This document shows, piece by piece, positions 35,190 through 43,613 of a stretch of DNA of 64,000 nt. The notes under the pieces are model-generated. The model was not told the origin of the DNA and ran no database searches. It saw nothing but the letters and a program-made list of their open reading frames with translations. The DNA comes from UBA4292 sp002395865 (lineage in GTDB: Bacteria; Bacillota; Clostridia; Lachnospirales; Lachnospiraceae). Position numbers and translations under genes: made by a program. The stretch covers positions 1 through 64,000 of the forward strand of contig CAMNBU010000003.1 in NCBI GenBank assembly GCA_946533395.1. The letters are read 5' to 3'. The stretch's first letter is position 1; every line of letters begins with the position of its first letter.

Positions 35190-35432
35190 TTACTGCACCT
35201 CAGCTTTCTCCCAATCAATGAAGTGAGTTTTTTTATAATCACCATATTCTTTCGGTAACCCACCAGCATAATCATTCCATGTCTGAGCATCAACCTCTTC
35301 TATAGTGAACAGGTACTCCGGATGTACTCTTTTTATTATCTTCAATATATCTAGTAACCTATTATAATATTTTTCTTCAATGGGAAAGTATTCTTTTCTT
35401 GTTCTGTTAATCAAAAATATATAATTATTCAT
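35190..35432 (-). CDS. Small AT-rich hypothetical protein
   Basis: 80 residues with a good ribosome site (GAGGTAATAA before ATG). No recognised family. It begins MNNYIFLINRTRKEYF and ends with a charged, Trp- and Tyr-rich stretch, with no membrane helix or signal peptide. Base composition is much more AT-rich than the genes to either side, like the next two genes upstream. It is last in the three-gene minus-strand unit reading from the promoter at 37313-37341. By size it could be an accessory or immunity-type protein for its neighbour, but nothing in the sequence shows that. Confidence 0.7.
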   Translation of the reverse strand: MNNYIFLINRTRKEYFPIEEKYYNRLLDILKIIKRVHPEYLFTIEEVDAQTWNDYAGGLPKEYGDYKKTHFIDWEKAEVQ

Positions 35433-35480
35433 TTATTACCTCGTATTCTACAAGTCTTCACATACAAAAATGATTTCTTA

Positions 35481-36881
35481 TCATTTCCACTTTAGCATCT
35501 CCGCCATTGCCCTGTCCATTCGAGTTTGAGCTGCATCAGCGTCTCTCGAACTACCATTATGAAGAGCTGACCTTTTTTGCATAGAGGCTTCATCATATCG
35601 TTTCTGCGCATCCCTATACATACTCTCTCTGTACCTGCGTTCACTCTCAGCTTTTTCTCGGGCTCTCTGCGCATCTTGACGTTCCTGCTCAGCTATACGC
35701 CTTTGTTGTTCTGCCTCCATTCTTCTGTTTTCCTCAGCTTCACGCTGTGCGCTTAACATAGCCCGTTCAAACTGGTATTGCATTGCCTCTATATTTTCAA
35801 CAATAGTCCTGCTGGCTTCTGCTATTTTGTTTTTATTATCAATCAACTGATTTCTTTCTCTTTCTATGCGTAATTGTTCCTCTCGGAATATATATTCATC
35901 AAGGAGGTTAAGTGCCTCCGGCATGGTAGATGCTCTGTTCTCCTTAAAATAACTCAGTATCTGATCCTTATATTGAAGTTTATTCTCCGGCAAAATGTCA
36001 AAAAGGTCATTCCTTACCTGAGTTAACCGCTCTATCGCCTTCGTAGCAAGGGCTTCGGTAACATAGCTTTTTCTCAGCTGACTATAATAGTTTCGGCCTG
36101 CTTCTTCGATTTTTTGTTTTTTCCTTGAGTATTCTATGTATTTCTCCTGCTCTAGTTCGTAGCTTTTCCTTTTTTCAATCTTTCTATTTTCTAATATTTT
36201 ATCCAATTGTTTTCTTTTTCCCTCATTGCTTATATTCTGTAACCAATACACGCATCCAATCATGAGAGAAAATAATGAAAGAACCAAAATCACCGTGAGA
36301 GCTCCATTGCCTCTATTACCCATTTCCATTATAATCACACAGAGGAAAAAAACAATTGTTCCAGCTAAGAGAAAAGCAGCACCAACTTGTAAATGTTTTT
36401 TCGCGTTTTCTCCATATGTTTTGCTTTCATTCATAAGCTCTGTATCCGCTTCAGATAGTAAATCAACATTTAATTCCGGCTTTTTTACTCTATAAATCGA
36501 ATTGGTTTCGAGCAAATGATCAATATAGCCCTGTTCTGTCGAATATTTCAACAACAGACTTCTTGCTTCCGAAAGACAATTAATACTGTCAAATTCTTGT
36601 TCCACTTGTTCGTAACATTCAAAAACTTTAGGCATAATGATTTTCACACTGTTGCCCGAACTCACAGCATTTTTATATTCATCAATTATTTTTTGAGCGC
36701 AATTACATATATCTTTCACTTCCTTCTCGCATAACGAACTTCTCTCAATAACATCCGGCTCGTTATCAATATCTACAACCGCTTCTTCAACTACTTCTAC
36801 GAGTTGAAGCGATTTCCCGCAGTTTGGGCAAAATTTCTTTTCATCATCCAAAATCTTTCCGCAGTTTGAACAGCTCTTCAT
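35481..36881 (-). CDS. Zinc-ribbon membrane protein with long C-terminal coiled coil
   Basis: 466 residues, unrecognised overall. The N-terminus is a double zinc knuckle (CSNCGKILDDEKKFCPNCGK). A helical region (40-165) is followed by two adjacent membrane helices (about 168-215: LLAGTIVFFLCVIIMEM and LTVILVLSLFSLMIGCVYWL). From about 220 to 455 it is a highly charged coiled coil rich in Glu, Arg, Gln and Lys (RRMEAEQQRRIAEQERQD). Both soluble parts are probably cytoplasmic. The gene is AT-rich compared with the flanking chromosome, suggesting separate origin. It lies between two small hypotheticals on one transcript. Confidence 0.8.
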   Translation of the reverse strand: MKSCSNCGKILDDEKKFCPNCGKSLQLVEVVEEAVVDIDNEPDVIERSSLCEKEVKDICNCAQKIIDEYKNAVSSGNSVKIIMPKVFECYEQVEQEFDSINCLSEARSLLLKYSTEQGYIDHLLETNSIYRVKKPELNVDLLSEADTELMNESKTYGENAKKHLQVGAAFLLAGTIVFFLCVIIMEMGNRGNGALTVILVLSLFSLMIGCVYWLQNISNEGKRKQLDKILENRKIEKRKSYELEQEKYIEYSRKKQKIEEAGRNYYSQLRKSYVTEALATKAIERLTQVRNDLFDILPENKLQYKDQILSYFKENRASTMPEALNLLDEYIFREEQLRIERERNQLIDNKNKIAEASRTIVENIEAMQYQFERAMLSAQREAEENRRMEAEQQRRIAEQERQDAQRAREKAESERRYRESMYRDAQKRYDEASMQKRSALHNGSSRDADAAQTRMDRAMAEMLKWK

Positions 36882-36922
36882 AGCAAAAGTCTCCCGATAA
36901 TACAGTTTTCAACAACTCTCAG

Positions 36923-37252
36923 CTAATCATCCCATTGTCCGCCTTTACTTATCTCAGCACATAGCATTTCGATTTCCTTAAACGCCTCGCTTAATACAGA
37001 ATATATTCTCGGATCATAATTCATTTCATGTCGAAGCCCACTATCTGGTATTCTTATTATCTCCTTATTTGCCACCTTTTTTAAGCCGGGAAAAGAATCA
37101 ATCAAAAACTCCTGCCATGTATCATTTGCCTTACAATATGCTTCAAACAGTTTTGCCATATCCTCGCACTTATTTGCACCATCTCTATTTCTTTTGCAAT
37201 AATCAACCATTTCCTCCAACGAATCAAATACTGAATAATCCAAGCCAGCCAT
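36923..37252 (-). CDS. Small AT-rich hypothetical protein, first gene after the putative switch
   Basis: 109 residues from ATG 37252, chosen because a GGAGG ribosome site lies 11 bp upstream. An in-frame ATG at 37270 has no such site and would put the GGAGG inside codons 2-3. Sequence begins MAGLDYSVFDSLEEMV and is mixed, acidic and probably all alpha, with no signal or membrane helix. No family recognised. It is the first gene downstream of the strong promoter inside the inverted-repeat-bounded segment, so its expression would depend on the orientation of that segment. Confidence 0.65.
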   Translation of the reverse strand: MAGLDYSVFDSLEEMVDYCKRNRDGANKCEDMAKLFEAYCKANDTWQEFLIDSFPGLKKVANKEIIRIPDSGLRHEMNYDPRIYSVLSEAFKEIEMLCAEISKGGQWDD

Positions 37253-37273
37253 AACGTTATAATCCTCCATAAA

Positions 37274-37293
37274 TCAAAATGTGTACTTTTTGA
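37274..37293 (+). repeat. Left inverted repeat, putative recombinase crossover site
   Basis: TCAAAATGTGTACTTTTTGA. It matches the reverse complement of 37410-37429 at 18 of 20 bases. Each copy is itself an imperfect dyad (TCAAA...TTTGA arms around a GTGTAC core), as expected for a serine invertase site. It lies in the leader of the gene at 36923-37252. Confidence 0.65.
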
Positions 37294-37312
37294 TGATTTA
37301 GTTTCTTTGTGC

Positions 37313-37341
37313 ATAATAACATATTAAAGGATGAATGTCAA
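37313..37341 (-). promoter_or_regulatory. Strong promoter inside the inverted-repeat segment
   Basis: -35 TTGACA (37336-37341, perfect), 17-bp spacer, -10 TATTAT (37313-37318). In the orientation sequenced it reads left into the three AT-rich genes. It is wholly contained between the two 20-bp inverted repeats. Confidence 0.8.
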
Positions 37342-37409
37342 TCTATCTTTGGCGAAAAGGGCGAAAACAAATGAGGATTTGCCTGCTATGGGTTATTTGT
37401 AGAGCGATT

Positions 37410-37429
37410 TCAAAAAGTACACCATTTGA
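37410..37429 (-). repeat. Right inverted repeat, putative recombinase crossover site
   Basis: On the minus strand TCAAATGGTGTACTTTTTGA, differing from the left copy at two adjacent positions only. The two sites are in inverted orientation with 116 bp between them. This copy ends 15 bp before the recombinase stop codon. Confidence 0.65.
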
Positions 37430-37444
37430 CGTTTTTTCATAACT

Positions 37445-38035
37445 CTATAGGTTTATTTCTCTCCCCCTCCTATATATCGTCGACTTGCTCACACCACACC
37501 TTTTTGCGGCCTCCTTGAGGCTTATATTACCCCTCCTGTACTCCGCCAGCGTCCTCTCCATCTCCACGCCATCATTTATCCTCGGGCGCCCGAACTTCAC
37601 TCCCCTGGCCTTCGCCGCAGCTATGCCCTGCCTCTGTCGCTCGCGGATATTCTCCCTCTCCTTCTGTGCCACGAAAGACAGTATCTGCAGCACAAGATCA
37701 GCTATAAATGTTCCCATCAGATCCCGCCCTGTTCTGGTGTCAAGAAGAGGCATATCCAGAACACTTATGTCGACACCGATATTCCTCATCAGAATCCTCC
37801 ACTGCTCCTGCACCTCCTCATAATCCCTCCCGAGCCTGTCAATGCTTTGGATACAGAGCAGGTCCCCGCGCTTAAGCTTCCCTACCAGCCTGTTATAGTT
37901 TGGCCTGTTAAAATCCTTCCCACTCTGTTTGTCGATATAGATATTCTGCACAGGAACCCCCGCCGATCTCATCGACATGATCTGTCGTTCCTCATTCTGA
38001 TCGATGCTTGATACTCTCACATATCCGTAAATCAT
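37445..38035 (-). CDS. Serine recombinase of the resolvase/invertase family
   Basis: 196 residues from ATG 38035, 10 bp after AAGGA. A start 21 bp upstream is possible. The small-serine-recombinase catalytic domain begins IYGYVRVSS (nucleophile Ser 9), followed by DKQSGKDFNRP, DRLGRDYEEVQEQW and the long helix E region ending IRERQRQGIAAAKARGVKFG. A C-terminal helix-turn-helix (SLKEAAKRCGVSKSTIYR) completes the Hin/Tn3-resolvase architecture. Such enzymes invert or excise DNA between short dyad sites. Two matching inverted sites around a promoter lie just beyond its stop codon, which suggests it is an invertase for that promoter. Its base composition is closer to the chromosome than to the AT-rich genes. 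Confidence 0.92.
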   Translation of the reverse strand: MIYGYVRVSSIDQNEERQIMSMRSAGVPVQNIYIDKQSGKDFNRPNYNRLVGKLKRGDLLCIQSIDRLGRDYEEVQEQWRILMRNIGVDISVLDMPLLDTRTGRDLMGTFIADLVLQILSFVAQKERENIRERQRQGIAAAKARGVKFGRPRINDGVEMERTLAEYRRGNISLKEAAKRCGVSKSTIYRRGREINL

Positions 38036-38087
38036 ATTATATTTTTCCTTAGTCATACTGTTCTAAGTCTTCACCACTCAGACGAAT

Positions 38088-38114
38088 CAAAAAAAGCCCG
38101 GATAATTCCGGGCT
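38088..38114 (-). terminator. Terminator after the AAA ATPase/nuclease gene
   Basis: Eight-base stem AGCCCGGA / TCCGGGCT with a 4-base loop and a seven-T run on the minus strand, between the ATPase gene and the recombinase. Confidence 0.92.
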
Positions 38115-38175
38115 AAAGTTTCAGTCTTGTAGGGCAGACAGATATTTAAAATAATTAACAACGGACTCCGAACGC

Positions 38176-39762
38176 CTACAGCGTCCCTTCAAACAACACC
38201 TTATCACCAAGCTCCACGCGTTTGACTCCCTGCTCCTTCTTTTGGTTAAAGTTGAAACTGAGCATATATCCGGTGTCCAGATGCCAGTAGTCCAGATATT
38301 CCATGATCTGTTTTTCGCCGTCGGAGTTATATCTCTCACCGCGCCAGATCTTAAGCTCTATGATGTACTGCTGTCCAAGGTAGTCCACCACCACATCTGC
38401 GCGAGTCTGATTTCTCGTCTGTGCCTCTATGTAGTAATTGCCGGTGCCGTTGATGATGGGACGCAGATAAAGAAGGAACAGCTCTCTTCCGTCTTTTTCA
38501 TGGAACTTGTCCTTTAACGGACCGTAGATCTGCGTATATGTGTCAATAAAATGCTCCAGTATCAGTCGCATATTAAGTCTGCCATCCGTCACAAAGTGGT
38601 TTTTAGCAAGGCTTCCTTCTTTTGAGAACACATTGTTCTTCAGTTCTTCATCCGACATGAAAAGATTGTAGAGCATCATTTCAAAAATACGGTTGGCTAC
38701 CCGAACCGTATTGTGGTTGTTTTTTATCAAGCCATACATCTGCATTTGGACGATCTCATCCTGCTGGCCGTTCCACGGTAACCTTGTGCCCTCCATCAAG
38801 AGACTGCGCAGGGACGCAGCCAGATCGGGATTATTATTCAGATTCTTCGTCAATGTCTGGAAGAGTGTATTATTCTCTGACAGGAGAATCTTTACAGCCT
38901 CATCCATCCCGATACGCGTCCATGCTTCACTCGCTCCCATCGACGGACTGACTCTTCCATCGATCAGCTGACAAAGCCTGCTGACCAGAAAAGGATAGCC
39001 TTCCGTGTAATCATGGAGAAGTCCTGCGATCTCCTCTGCATTCATTCCGGTGTGATGATCATTTTCATATTCTTCAAGCATGCCCCTGATACCGTCTTTT
39101 GACAGACTCATATCGACCGAAAAATCAGTAGCTATGTTCCACGGACTGTTTTCTTTATGGTTGCCCTCTGAACGTATCCTTGACTTCAGGTGCTTAATAT
39201 CCGTGACACCCGCCAATATGACGGACTGAAAAGCACCATTTACCCCTGCCTCACGGCTCAGATAGCCGTCACGAAGCTGCCCTAGGAAGTCCAGAAAGAC
39301 CTGATAATCCGAAGCCGAATCAACCTCATCTATCATCAGAACCACGGGATATTCGCTCTCATCAAACCAGTCCAGAAGGATATCATACAGGTCTCCGAGC
39401 ATCGTTCTGTCATTGACCTGTTCAAACAGTTCTTCTATCTCTGACTTGATCTTATCGGGAATACGCCCCTCATTTCTGAACGCCCTTTTTAACAGTCTGC
39501 AAAATTCTCTCACAAAGGAAGGCTCGTCAGTAAATCCCGCTCCTCCCACGCTCTCAAAACTGATACTTACGACTACATAGCGGTCCGCCAGAGACAGTCG
39601 CAAAGCATTCAGTGTAGTTGTTTTGCCGTACTGTCTTGCGCGGTTTATCGTGAAATATTTGCCCGCATCGACCAGCTTGGTGATCTCCTTCACCCTCTCG
39701 GAAAGATCGACCATGTAGTGTTTTGACGGAATGCATAATCCTGTTGTATTGAATTCTTTCAT
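38176..39762 (-). CDS. AAA-ATPase-like protein with PD-(D/E)XK nuclease-fold C-terminus
   Basis: 528 residues from ATG 39762, 8 bp after GGGGGA. The N-terminal domain has the family start NTTGLCIPSKHYMVDLSERV, the P-loop variant NRARQYGKTTTLNAL (residues about 40-53), Walker B VVLMIDEVDSASD and sensor region VILAGVTDIKHL. The C-terminal 100 residues have a PD-(D/E)XK-like core (TRADVVVDY...IIELKIWRGE). This architecture (predicted AAA-ATPase plus DUF1703-type domain) occurs in many copies in gut Firmicutes and Bacteroidetes, and its role is unproven, with DNA mobility and defence both suggested. It sits beside the recombinase island. Confidence 0.88.
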   Translation of the reverse strand: MKEFNTTGLCIPSKHYMVDLSERVKEITKLVDAGKYFTINRARQYGKTTTLNALRLSLADRYVVVSISFESVGGAGFTDEPSFVREFCRLLKRAFRNEGRIPDKIKSEIEELFEQVNDRTMLGDLYDILLDWFDESEYPVVLMIDEVDSASDYQVFLDFLGQLRDGYLSREAGVNGAFQSVILAGVTDIKHLKSRIRSEGNHKENSPWNIATDFSVDMSLSKDGIRGMLEEYENDHHTGMNAEEIAGLLHDYTEGYPFLVSRLCQLIDGRVSPSMGASEAWTRIGMDEAVKILLSENNTLFQTLTKNLNNNPDLAASLRSLLMEGTRLPWNGQQDEIVQMQMYGLIKNNHNTVRVANRIFEMMLYNLFMSDEELKNNVFSKEGSLAKNHFVTDGRLNMRLILEHFIDTYTQIYGPLKDKFHEKDGRELFLLYLRPIINGTGNYYIEAQTRNQTRADVVVDYLGQQYIIELKIWRGERYNSDGEKQIMEYLDYWHLDTGYMLSFNFNQKKEQGVKRVELGDKVLFEGTL

Positions 39763-39851
39763 GGTCATTTCCCCCGTTCCTGTATACAGTGCATTGCTAC
39801 TTTTAGATACTCACAACCGGTTCTTTTCTGTATCATTTATACACCAACAGT

Positions 39852-39882
39852 GCAAAAGAAGTCAAGGGCAATCGCCCCTGAC
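39852..39882 (-). terminator. Terminator after the 533-residue hypothetical gene
   Basis: Stem GTCAAGGGC / GCCCCTGAC with one mismatch, tetraloop, then TTCTTTT on the minus strand. A second small hairpin (GTGTTC / GAACAC, 39894-39911) precedes it. Confidence 0.7.
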
Positions 39883-39931
39883 TCCTGTTTAAAGTGTTCA
39901 GTTCCGAACACATAATAATCTGTATTACCCG

Positions 39932-41533
39932 TCAGGCCCCCATCACCGGCTGCGCAGGCTCCTCAGGCTCTGCGATCTGCTTTTCCTTCATGGGGTTATA
40001 GACAGTCAGGCCGCTCTCATTATCCCTCTCGCGGGCTATCTCATCGGCCGTGGGCACGCGGAAGCGCTCTTCCTCGGCTGCAGACAGTATCTTTCCCTCG
40101 CATACGGATGTCTTGATACCGCCCATCAGAAGGAGCGTCATGGTGGAGCAGTTCCTTTCATTTACCTTCGGAAGGGTCTTTTTGCCCTTGTATTCAGTCA
40201 TCTCCTCCTTCTCGAGCCTGTTCTTCACATGCTTCTCGAGATCTACGGCGTCTATCACGCGCTGAACATTTGCGGGGGTCGCCTCCATGCCGAAGACATC
40301 CTTGAACAATCTCTTGCTCTCATTCTGTCTGACCTGAAGCTCTCCCTTTATGGCATTGCGGGCAGCCTTCTCGTTCTCGGGCGTCATCTTGCTTATCTCC
40401 CTCATGACGCGTCCGCCCTCCTCAACGGAATAAATGACATCAACAGCCATGTTAGGCAACGCGATCTGCGCATCGGCCATTTCCTTTTTATTCTTGGGAT
40501 CAACATTTGCAAGTTCAAGAAGCGCGCCTGTGGTGGCGTTCTCGAAAGGCGGAAGCGGCGACTCATCTATCTTCTTCAGGCTCTCCATCGTGGTCAGCTT
40601 GCCCATGAATTCCTTCCCATCGCTCTTCTTCTGAGCCTCTCTCCTCTGAATCTCGGAGCAGAAGTCCTCCTTCGCATGCGCTTCCTCTGCCTTGCTCACC
40701 GCATCCATCATGGTCGTGATCTTTGTGAAGGGCTTTAATTGCGACTTAAGCCTGTTTATCTGCTCCATTCTCTCGTCGTAATCTTCTCTCTTGGTCACAG
40801 CGTCGTCGTACGCGGCCTTCTTTTCCTTGTAGTCCTTCGAATGCGGCCACCCGAAGAAGCAGAAGAACCTTCTCGCCCTGCTCTTCTCCACGGGGCGCTC
40901 AGGCACCGTGGGTCTTGACTTGTAGACCGAATACAGCGACTCGACCCGGTCCGCCAGCTGCTCATTCAGCTCGGGACCGTTCCTTAGAGAATCGTCGCCC
41001 TCCGGAAGCATCACGATCTTCGAGCCATTCTTCGGGGCCATTATCACCGTCTTATCCGTGGTGCTGAGGAATTCAGCCATGTGTACGGCCATTATAAATC
41101 CGCACGAGCTCCCGGCACCCGCGGCCTCTTCCCTTTCCTTCAGCTCCTTCACGGTGGCGTTATCCTTAAAGTATTTATCGGTATATGTGACAAGGTTTCC
41201 GTCAGTGTCCTTGAAATAGATATGCCTGCCGGCCTCGATCATGTCGTCCACCTTGGGATAGGTTCTCTTCTTGCTCAGAAGTCCGGCATCCCTCAGTGGA
41301 TCCATCGAATGAGCGAGCGGTATATTGACCGAGAACGCTCCCTTCTGATCGATACCGTTTGTCAGATACTCCATAGCCTCAATAGCCTTCGGAGATTTAC
41401 TCGCTCCGCTTTCCCAGCTGTTTAACACCTCGCCGATATTGCTCTTCAGCTTATCGACATCACCTCTTTTGATTAACTCGCCCTCGTATATCGAACCGTA
41501 TCTGTACTCTTTGAATGTAATATCCTTTGGCAT
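39932..41533 (-). CDS. Hypothetical 533-residue soluble protein, family not recognised
   Basis: Start ATG 41533 after GGAGGAAGAT. No signal peptide, no membrane helix. It begins MPKDITFKEYRYGSIYEGE and is mostly charged helical sequence. A basic Phe-rich patch (RARRFFCFFGWPHSKDYKEKK, about 245-265) stands out, followed by a Lys/Glu-rich possible coiled coil (265-335). Later segments include NERNCSTMTLLLMGGIKTSVCEGK and a Pro/Glu tail. A single-gene unit with its own terminator. It could be a structural, scaffold or secreted-effector-type protein, and the sequence does not discriminate. A 5-bp GGGCC/GGCCC hairpin lies just upstream of the ribosome site. Confidence 0.8.
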   Translation of the reverse strand: MPKDITFKEYRYGSIYEGELIKRGDVDKLKSNIGEVLNSWESGASKSPKAIEAMEYLTNGIDQKGAFSVNIPLAHSMDPLRDAGLLSKKRTYPKVDDMIEAGRHIYFKDTDGNLVTYTDKYFKDNATVKELKEREEAAGAGSSCGFIMAVHMAEFLSTTDKTVIMAPKNGSKIVMLPEGDDSLRNGPELNEQLADRVESLYSVYKSRPTVPERPVEKSRARRFFCFFGWPHSKDYKEKKAAYDDAVTKREDYDERMEQINRLKSQLKPFTKITTMMDAVSKAEEAHAKEDFCSEIQRREAQKKSDGKEFMGKLTTMESLKKIDESPLPPFENATTGALLELANVDPKNKKEMADAQIALPNMAVDVIYSVEEGGRVMREISKMTPENEKAARNAIKGELQVRQNESKRLFKDVFGMEATPANVQRVIDAVDLEKHVKNRLEKEEMTEYKGKKTLPKVNERNCSTMTLLLMGGIKTSVCEGKILSAAEEERFRVPTADEIARERDNESGLTVYNPMKEKQIAEPEEPAQPVMGA

Positions 41534-41642
41534 ATCTTCCTCCTGCGGGCCTTTCTCGGCCCTGTTTTTTGTATTTTTCCTTTTACAGGAGGGATAATAA
41601 CACACGCTGTCCAACAGATGTCCAGCACTTTTCAAAAGATTT

Positions 41643-41682
41643 TAAAAAAATAAAAAAGAGGACTGCAGATGTGCAATCCTCT
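41643..41682 (-). terminator. Terminator after thrC
   Basis: Stem AGAGGA-T-TGCA / TGCA-G-TCCTCT with one mismatch and a 4-base loop, then TTTTTATTTTTTT on the minus strand, 13 bp past the thrC stop. Confidence 0.88.
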
Positions 41683-41694
41683 CTGATATCACTG

Positions 41695-43197
41695 TCAATA
41701 ACCTCTTCCCGTGAGTATATCAAGTACCTCTGCCTTCATCCTCTCGGGTCCGCAGAGCCTGCCGTGAAGTACCGGAGCGTTCCTGAGTTTCTCGACTGCC
41801 TTCGGTATCTTCACCCCGCTGACCTCATGGAGTCTGTCGACCTTCTTGAACTCATCGTCGCGAATGTTCTCCGGAAGCTTACCTATGGCATCGAGCACAG
41901 CCGTGAGGAACTTGTAGGGGCTTGCAGTGGATGCCAGTACCGTGGGTGTCTCATCACCGGTCGACTTTTTGTATGCGTCATAAACATGTGAAGCAACGGC
42001 GGTGTGGGTATCCATGATGTAGCCCTCCTGCTCGTAGACCTCGCGTATCCTGTCCGCCGTCTCCTTCTCGGTCGCGTAGCCTCCGACGAAATCCGCGAGA
42101 CCCTCCTTCTCCGAGGCGCTGATCTCATATCTGCCCTCGCCCGAGAGCGCATTCATAAGCTCTGAGCACCTTGCGGCATCATTGCCCGCGATGGCGTAGA
42201 TGAGTCTCTCGAGATTGGATGAGACCAGTATGTCCATAGAAGGCGAGCTGGTGAGTATAAATCCCCTGTTTCTGTTGTAGACACCTGTCTCGAAGAAATC
42301 AAAGAGGACCTTATTTTCATTGGACGCGCAGATAAGCTTGTGTACCGGAACACCGATGGCCTTCGCGTAATAAGCCGCAAGGATGTTTCCGAAATTGCCG
42401 GTGGGTACGGTGATATTTATGGCGTCGCCGTCCTTTATCACGCCCTGCCCCACGAGCTTAGCGTACGCATAGACATAGTATACGATCTGCGGAACGAGGC
42501 GGCCGATATTTATAGAATTGGCCGATGAGAAGATAAAGCCCTTGTCGGAGAGCTTCTTTCCGAGCTCCTCGTCGGAGAATATCTCCTTCACTCCGCGCTG
42601 AGCGTCATCGAAATTGCCTGTGATGCCGACTACGGTGGTGTTCTTGCCCTTCTGCGTCACCATCTGCAGCTCCTGGATACGGCTCACGCCGTTCTTCGGA
42701 TAGAAAACGATGATGCGTGTCCCGGGCACGTCCGCAAAGCCTGCAAGAGCCGCCTTGCCGGTGTCACCGCTCGTGGCTGTGAGGATGACTACCTCCTTAT
42801 CCACGCCGTTCTTCTTCAGTGCGGTCACAAGAAGATGGGGAAGAATCGAAAGCGCCATATCCTTGAACGCGATCGTCGGGCCGTGGAAGAGCTCGAGATG
42901 ATATGCGCCGCCCACCTTCACGATGGGTACGATCTCATCAGTATCGAACTTCGAATCATACGCCGCATCGATGCAGGCCTTAAGCTCCTCGTCGGTATAG
43001 TCCGTGAGGAACTTCTTCATAACTGTAAATGCGATCTCCTTGTAGCTCTTATCCGCGAGCGCTCCGGCGCTATAGAGCGGCTCGGGCAATGTCTCCGGAA
43101 CGAATAATCCGCCGTCATGTGCAAGTCCCTGAAGAATGGCCTGTGATGCCGTCACTCTGCCGCCCTGTCCTCTTGTGCTTATGTACTGAATGTCCAT
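41695..43197 (-). CDS. thrC: Threonine synthase
   Basis: 500 residues, the long form found in many anaerobes. PLP enzyme that converts O-phosphohomoserine to threonine. MDIQYISTRGQGGRVTASQAI is the family N-terminus. The PLP lysine lies in HGPTIAFKDMALS (about 110). Phosphate-binding loop ATSGDTGKAALAGF and VPTGNFGNILAAYYAK are present. The C-terminal extension with KVDRLHEVSGVKIPKAVEKL is typical. The gene is 29 bp after the PspC-domain gene and probably shares its promoter. The ribosome site GAGGAG is 13 bp from the ATG, longer than usual. Confidence 0.95.
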   Translation of the reverse strand: MDIQYISTRGQGGRVTASQAILQGLAHDGGLFVPETLPEPLYSAGALADKSYKEIAFTVMKKFLTDYTDEELKACIDAAYDSKFDTDEIVPIVKVGGAYHLELFHGPTIAFKDMALSILPHLLVTALKKNGVDKEVVILTATSGDTGKAALAGFADVPGTRIIVFYPKNGVSRIQELQMVTQKGKNTTVVGITGNFDDAQRGVKEIFSDEELGKKLSDKGFIFSSANSINIGRLVPQIVYYVYAYAKLVGQGVIKDGDAINITVPTGNFGNILAAYYAKAIGVPVHKLICASNENKVLFDFFETGVYNRNRGFILTSSPSMDILVSSNLERLIYAIAGNDAARCSELMNALSGEGRYEISASEKEGLADFVGGYATEKETADRIREVYEQEGYIMDTHTAVASHVYDAYKKSTGDETPTVLASTASPYKFLTAVLDAIGKLPENIRDDEFKKVDRLHEVSGVKIPKAVEKLRNAPVLHGRLCGPERMKAEVLDILTGRGY

Positions 43198-43226
43198 GCT
43201 GTTAACTGACTCCTCTGTTTATTTGC

Positions 43227-43454
43227 TCACTGTACCGTGTCGTCATTCCCCTGGATGGTGCCATCCGAACCGTCCTCGGGCATAATAAATGCCGCAGCGA
43301 TGTAAAGAAGGACTCCCGCGCCGGCAAAAAGTGAAATACCGGCCCAGATCACCCTCACAACTGTGGGGTCGATGTCAAAATAGTCCGCAACTCCCGCGCA
43401 TACTCCGCATACCATACGGCTGTCCATTTTTCTTAATAACTTCTTCTCTTTCAT
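43227..43454 (-). CDS. PspC-domain small membrane protein
   Basis: 75 residues. Basic N-terminus KKLLRKMDSRMVCGVCAGVA matches the PspC signature (DxxxxGVCxGxAxYFxxDPTxVRxxW), followed by one or two membrane helices (VIWAGISLFAGAGVLLYIAAAFIMP) and an acidic tail. PspC proteins sense or respond to membrane stress. In Firmicutes short single-domain forms are common and their role is unclear. First gene downstream of a good promoter, followed by thrC. Confidence 0.9.
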   Translation of the reverse strand: MKEKKLLRKMDSRMVCGVCAGVADYFDIDPTVVRVIWAGISLFAGAGVLLYIAAAFIMPEDGSDGTIQGNDDTVQ

Positions 43455-43544
43455 GTTCTGCTACCTGCCTTTCGCGATAATATCCTTCGACTCGCTCCGG
43501 ATGTTATTTCGGCTCGCATATACTGCGGCCGTGTGATGTCGTAG

Positions 43545-43573
43545 AATATACCACACAGCTCAGATACCGTCAA
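43545..43573 (-). promoter_or_regulatory. Promoter of the pspC-like/thrC unit
   Basis: -35 TTGACG (43568-43573), 17-bp spacer, -10 TATATT (43545-43550) with extended TGG. About 90 bp of leader follows, with no recognised riboswitch or leader peptide. Confidence 0.75.
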
Positions 43574-43613
43574 TAAAAAGCGTCTTAATGACTGCTTTCG
43601 ATTTTCTTACTAT

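Noticed and set aside
37274..37429. The inverted repeats as ends of a miniature transposon
   Set aside because: No target-site duplication seen, the repeats differ at two positions, no second copy was seen in the window, and the interior is a strong promoter beside a serine recombinase. An invertase switch explains it better.
38015..38060. TATAAT just before the recombinase start as its -10 box
   Set aside because: It abuts the chosen ATG, so transcription would begin inside the coding region. It is probably AT-rich leader.
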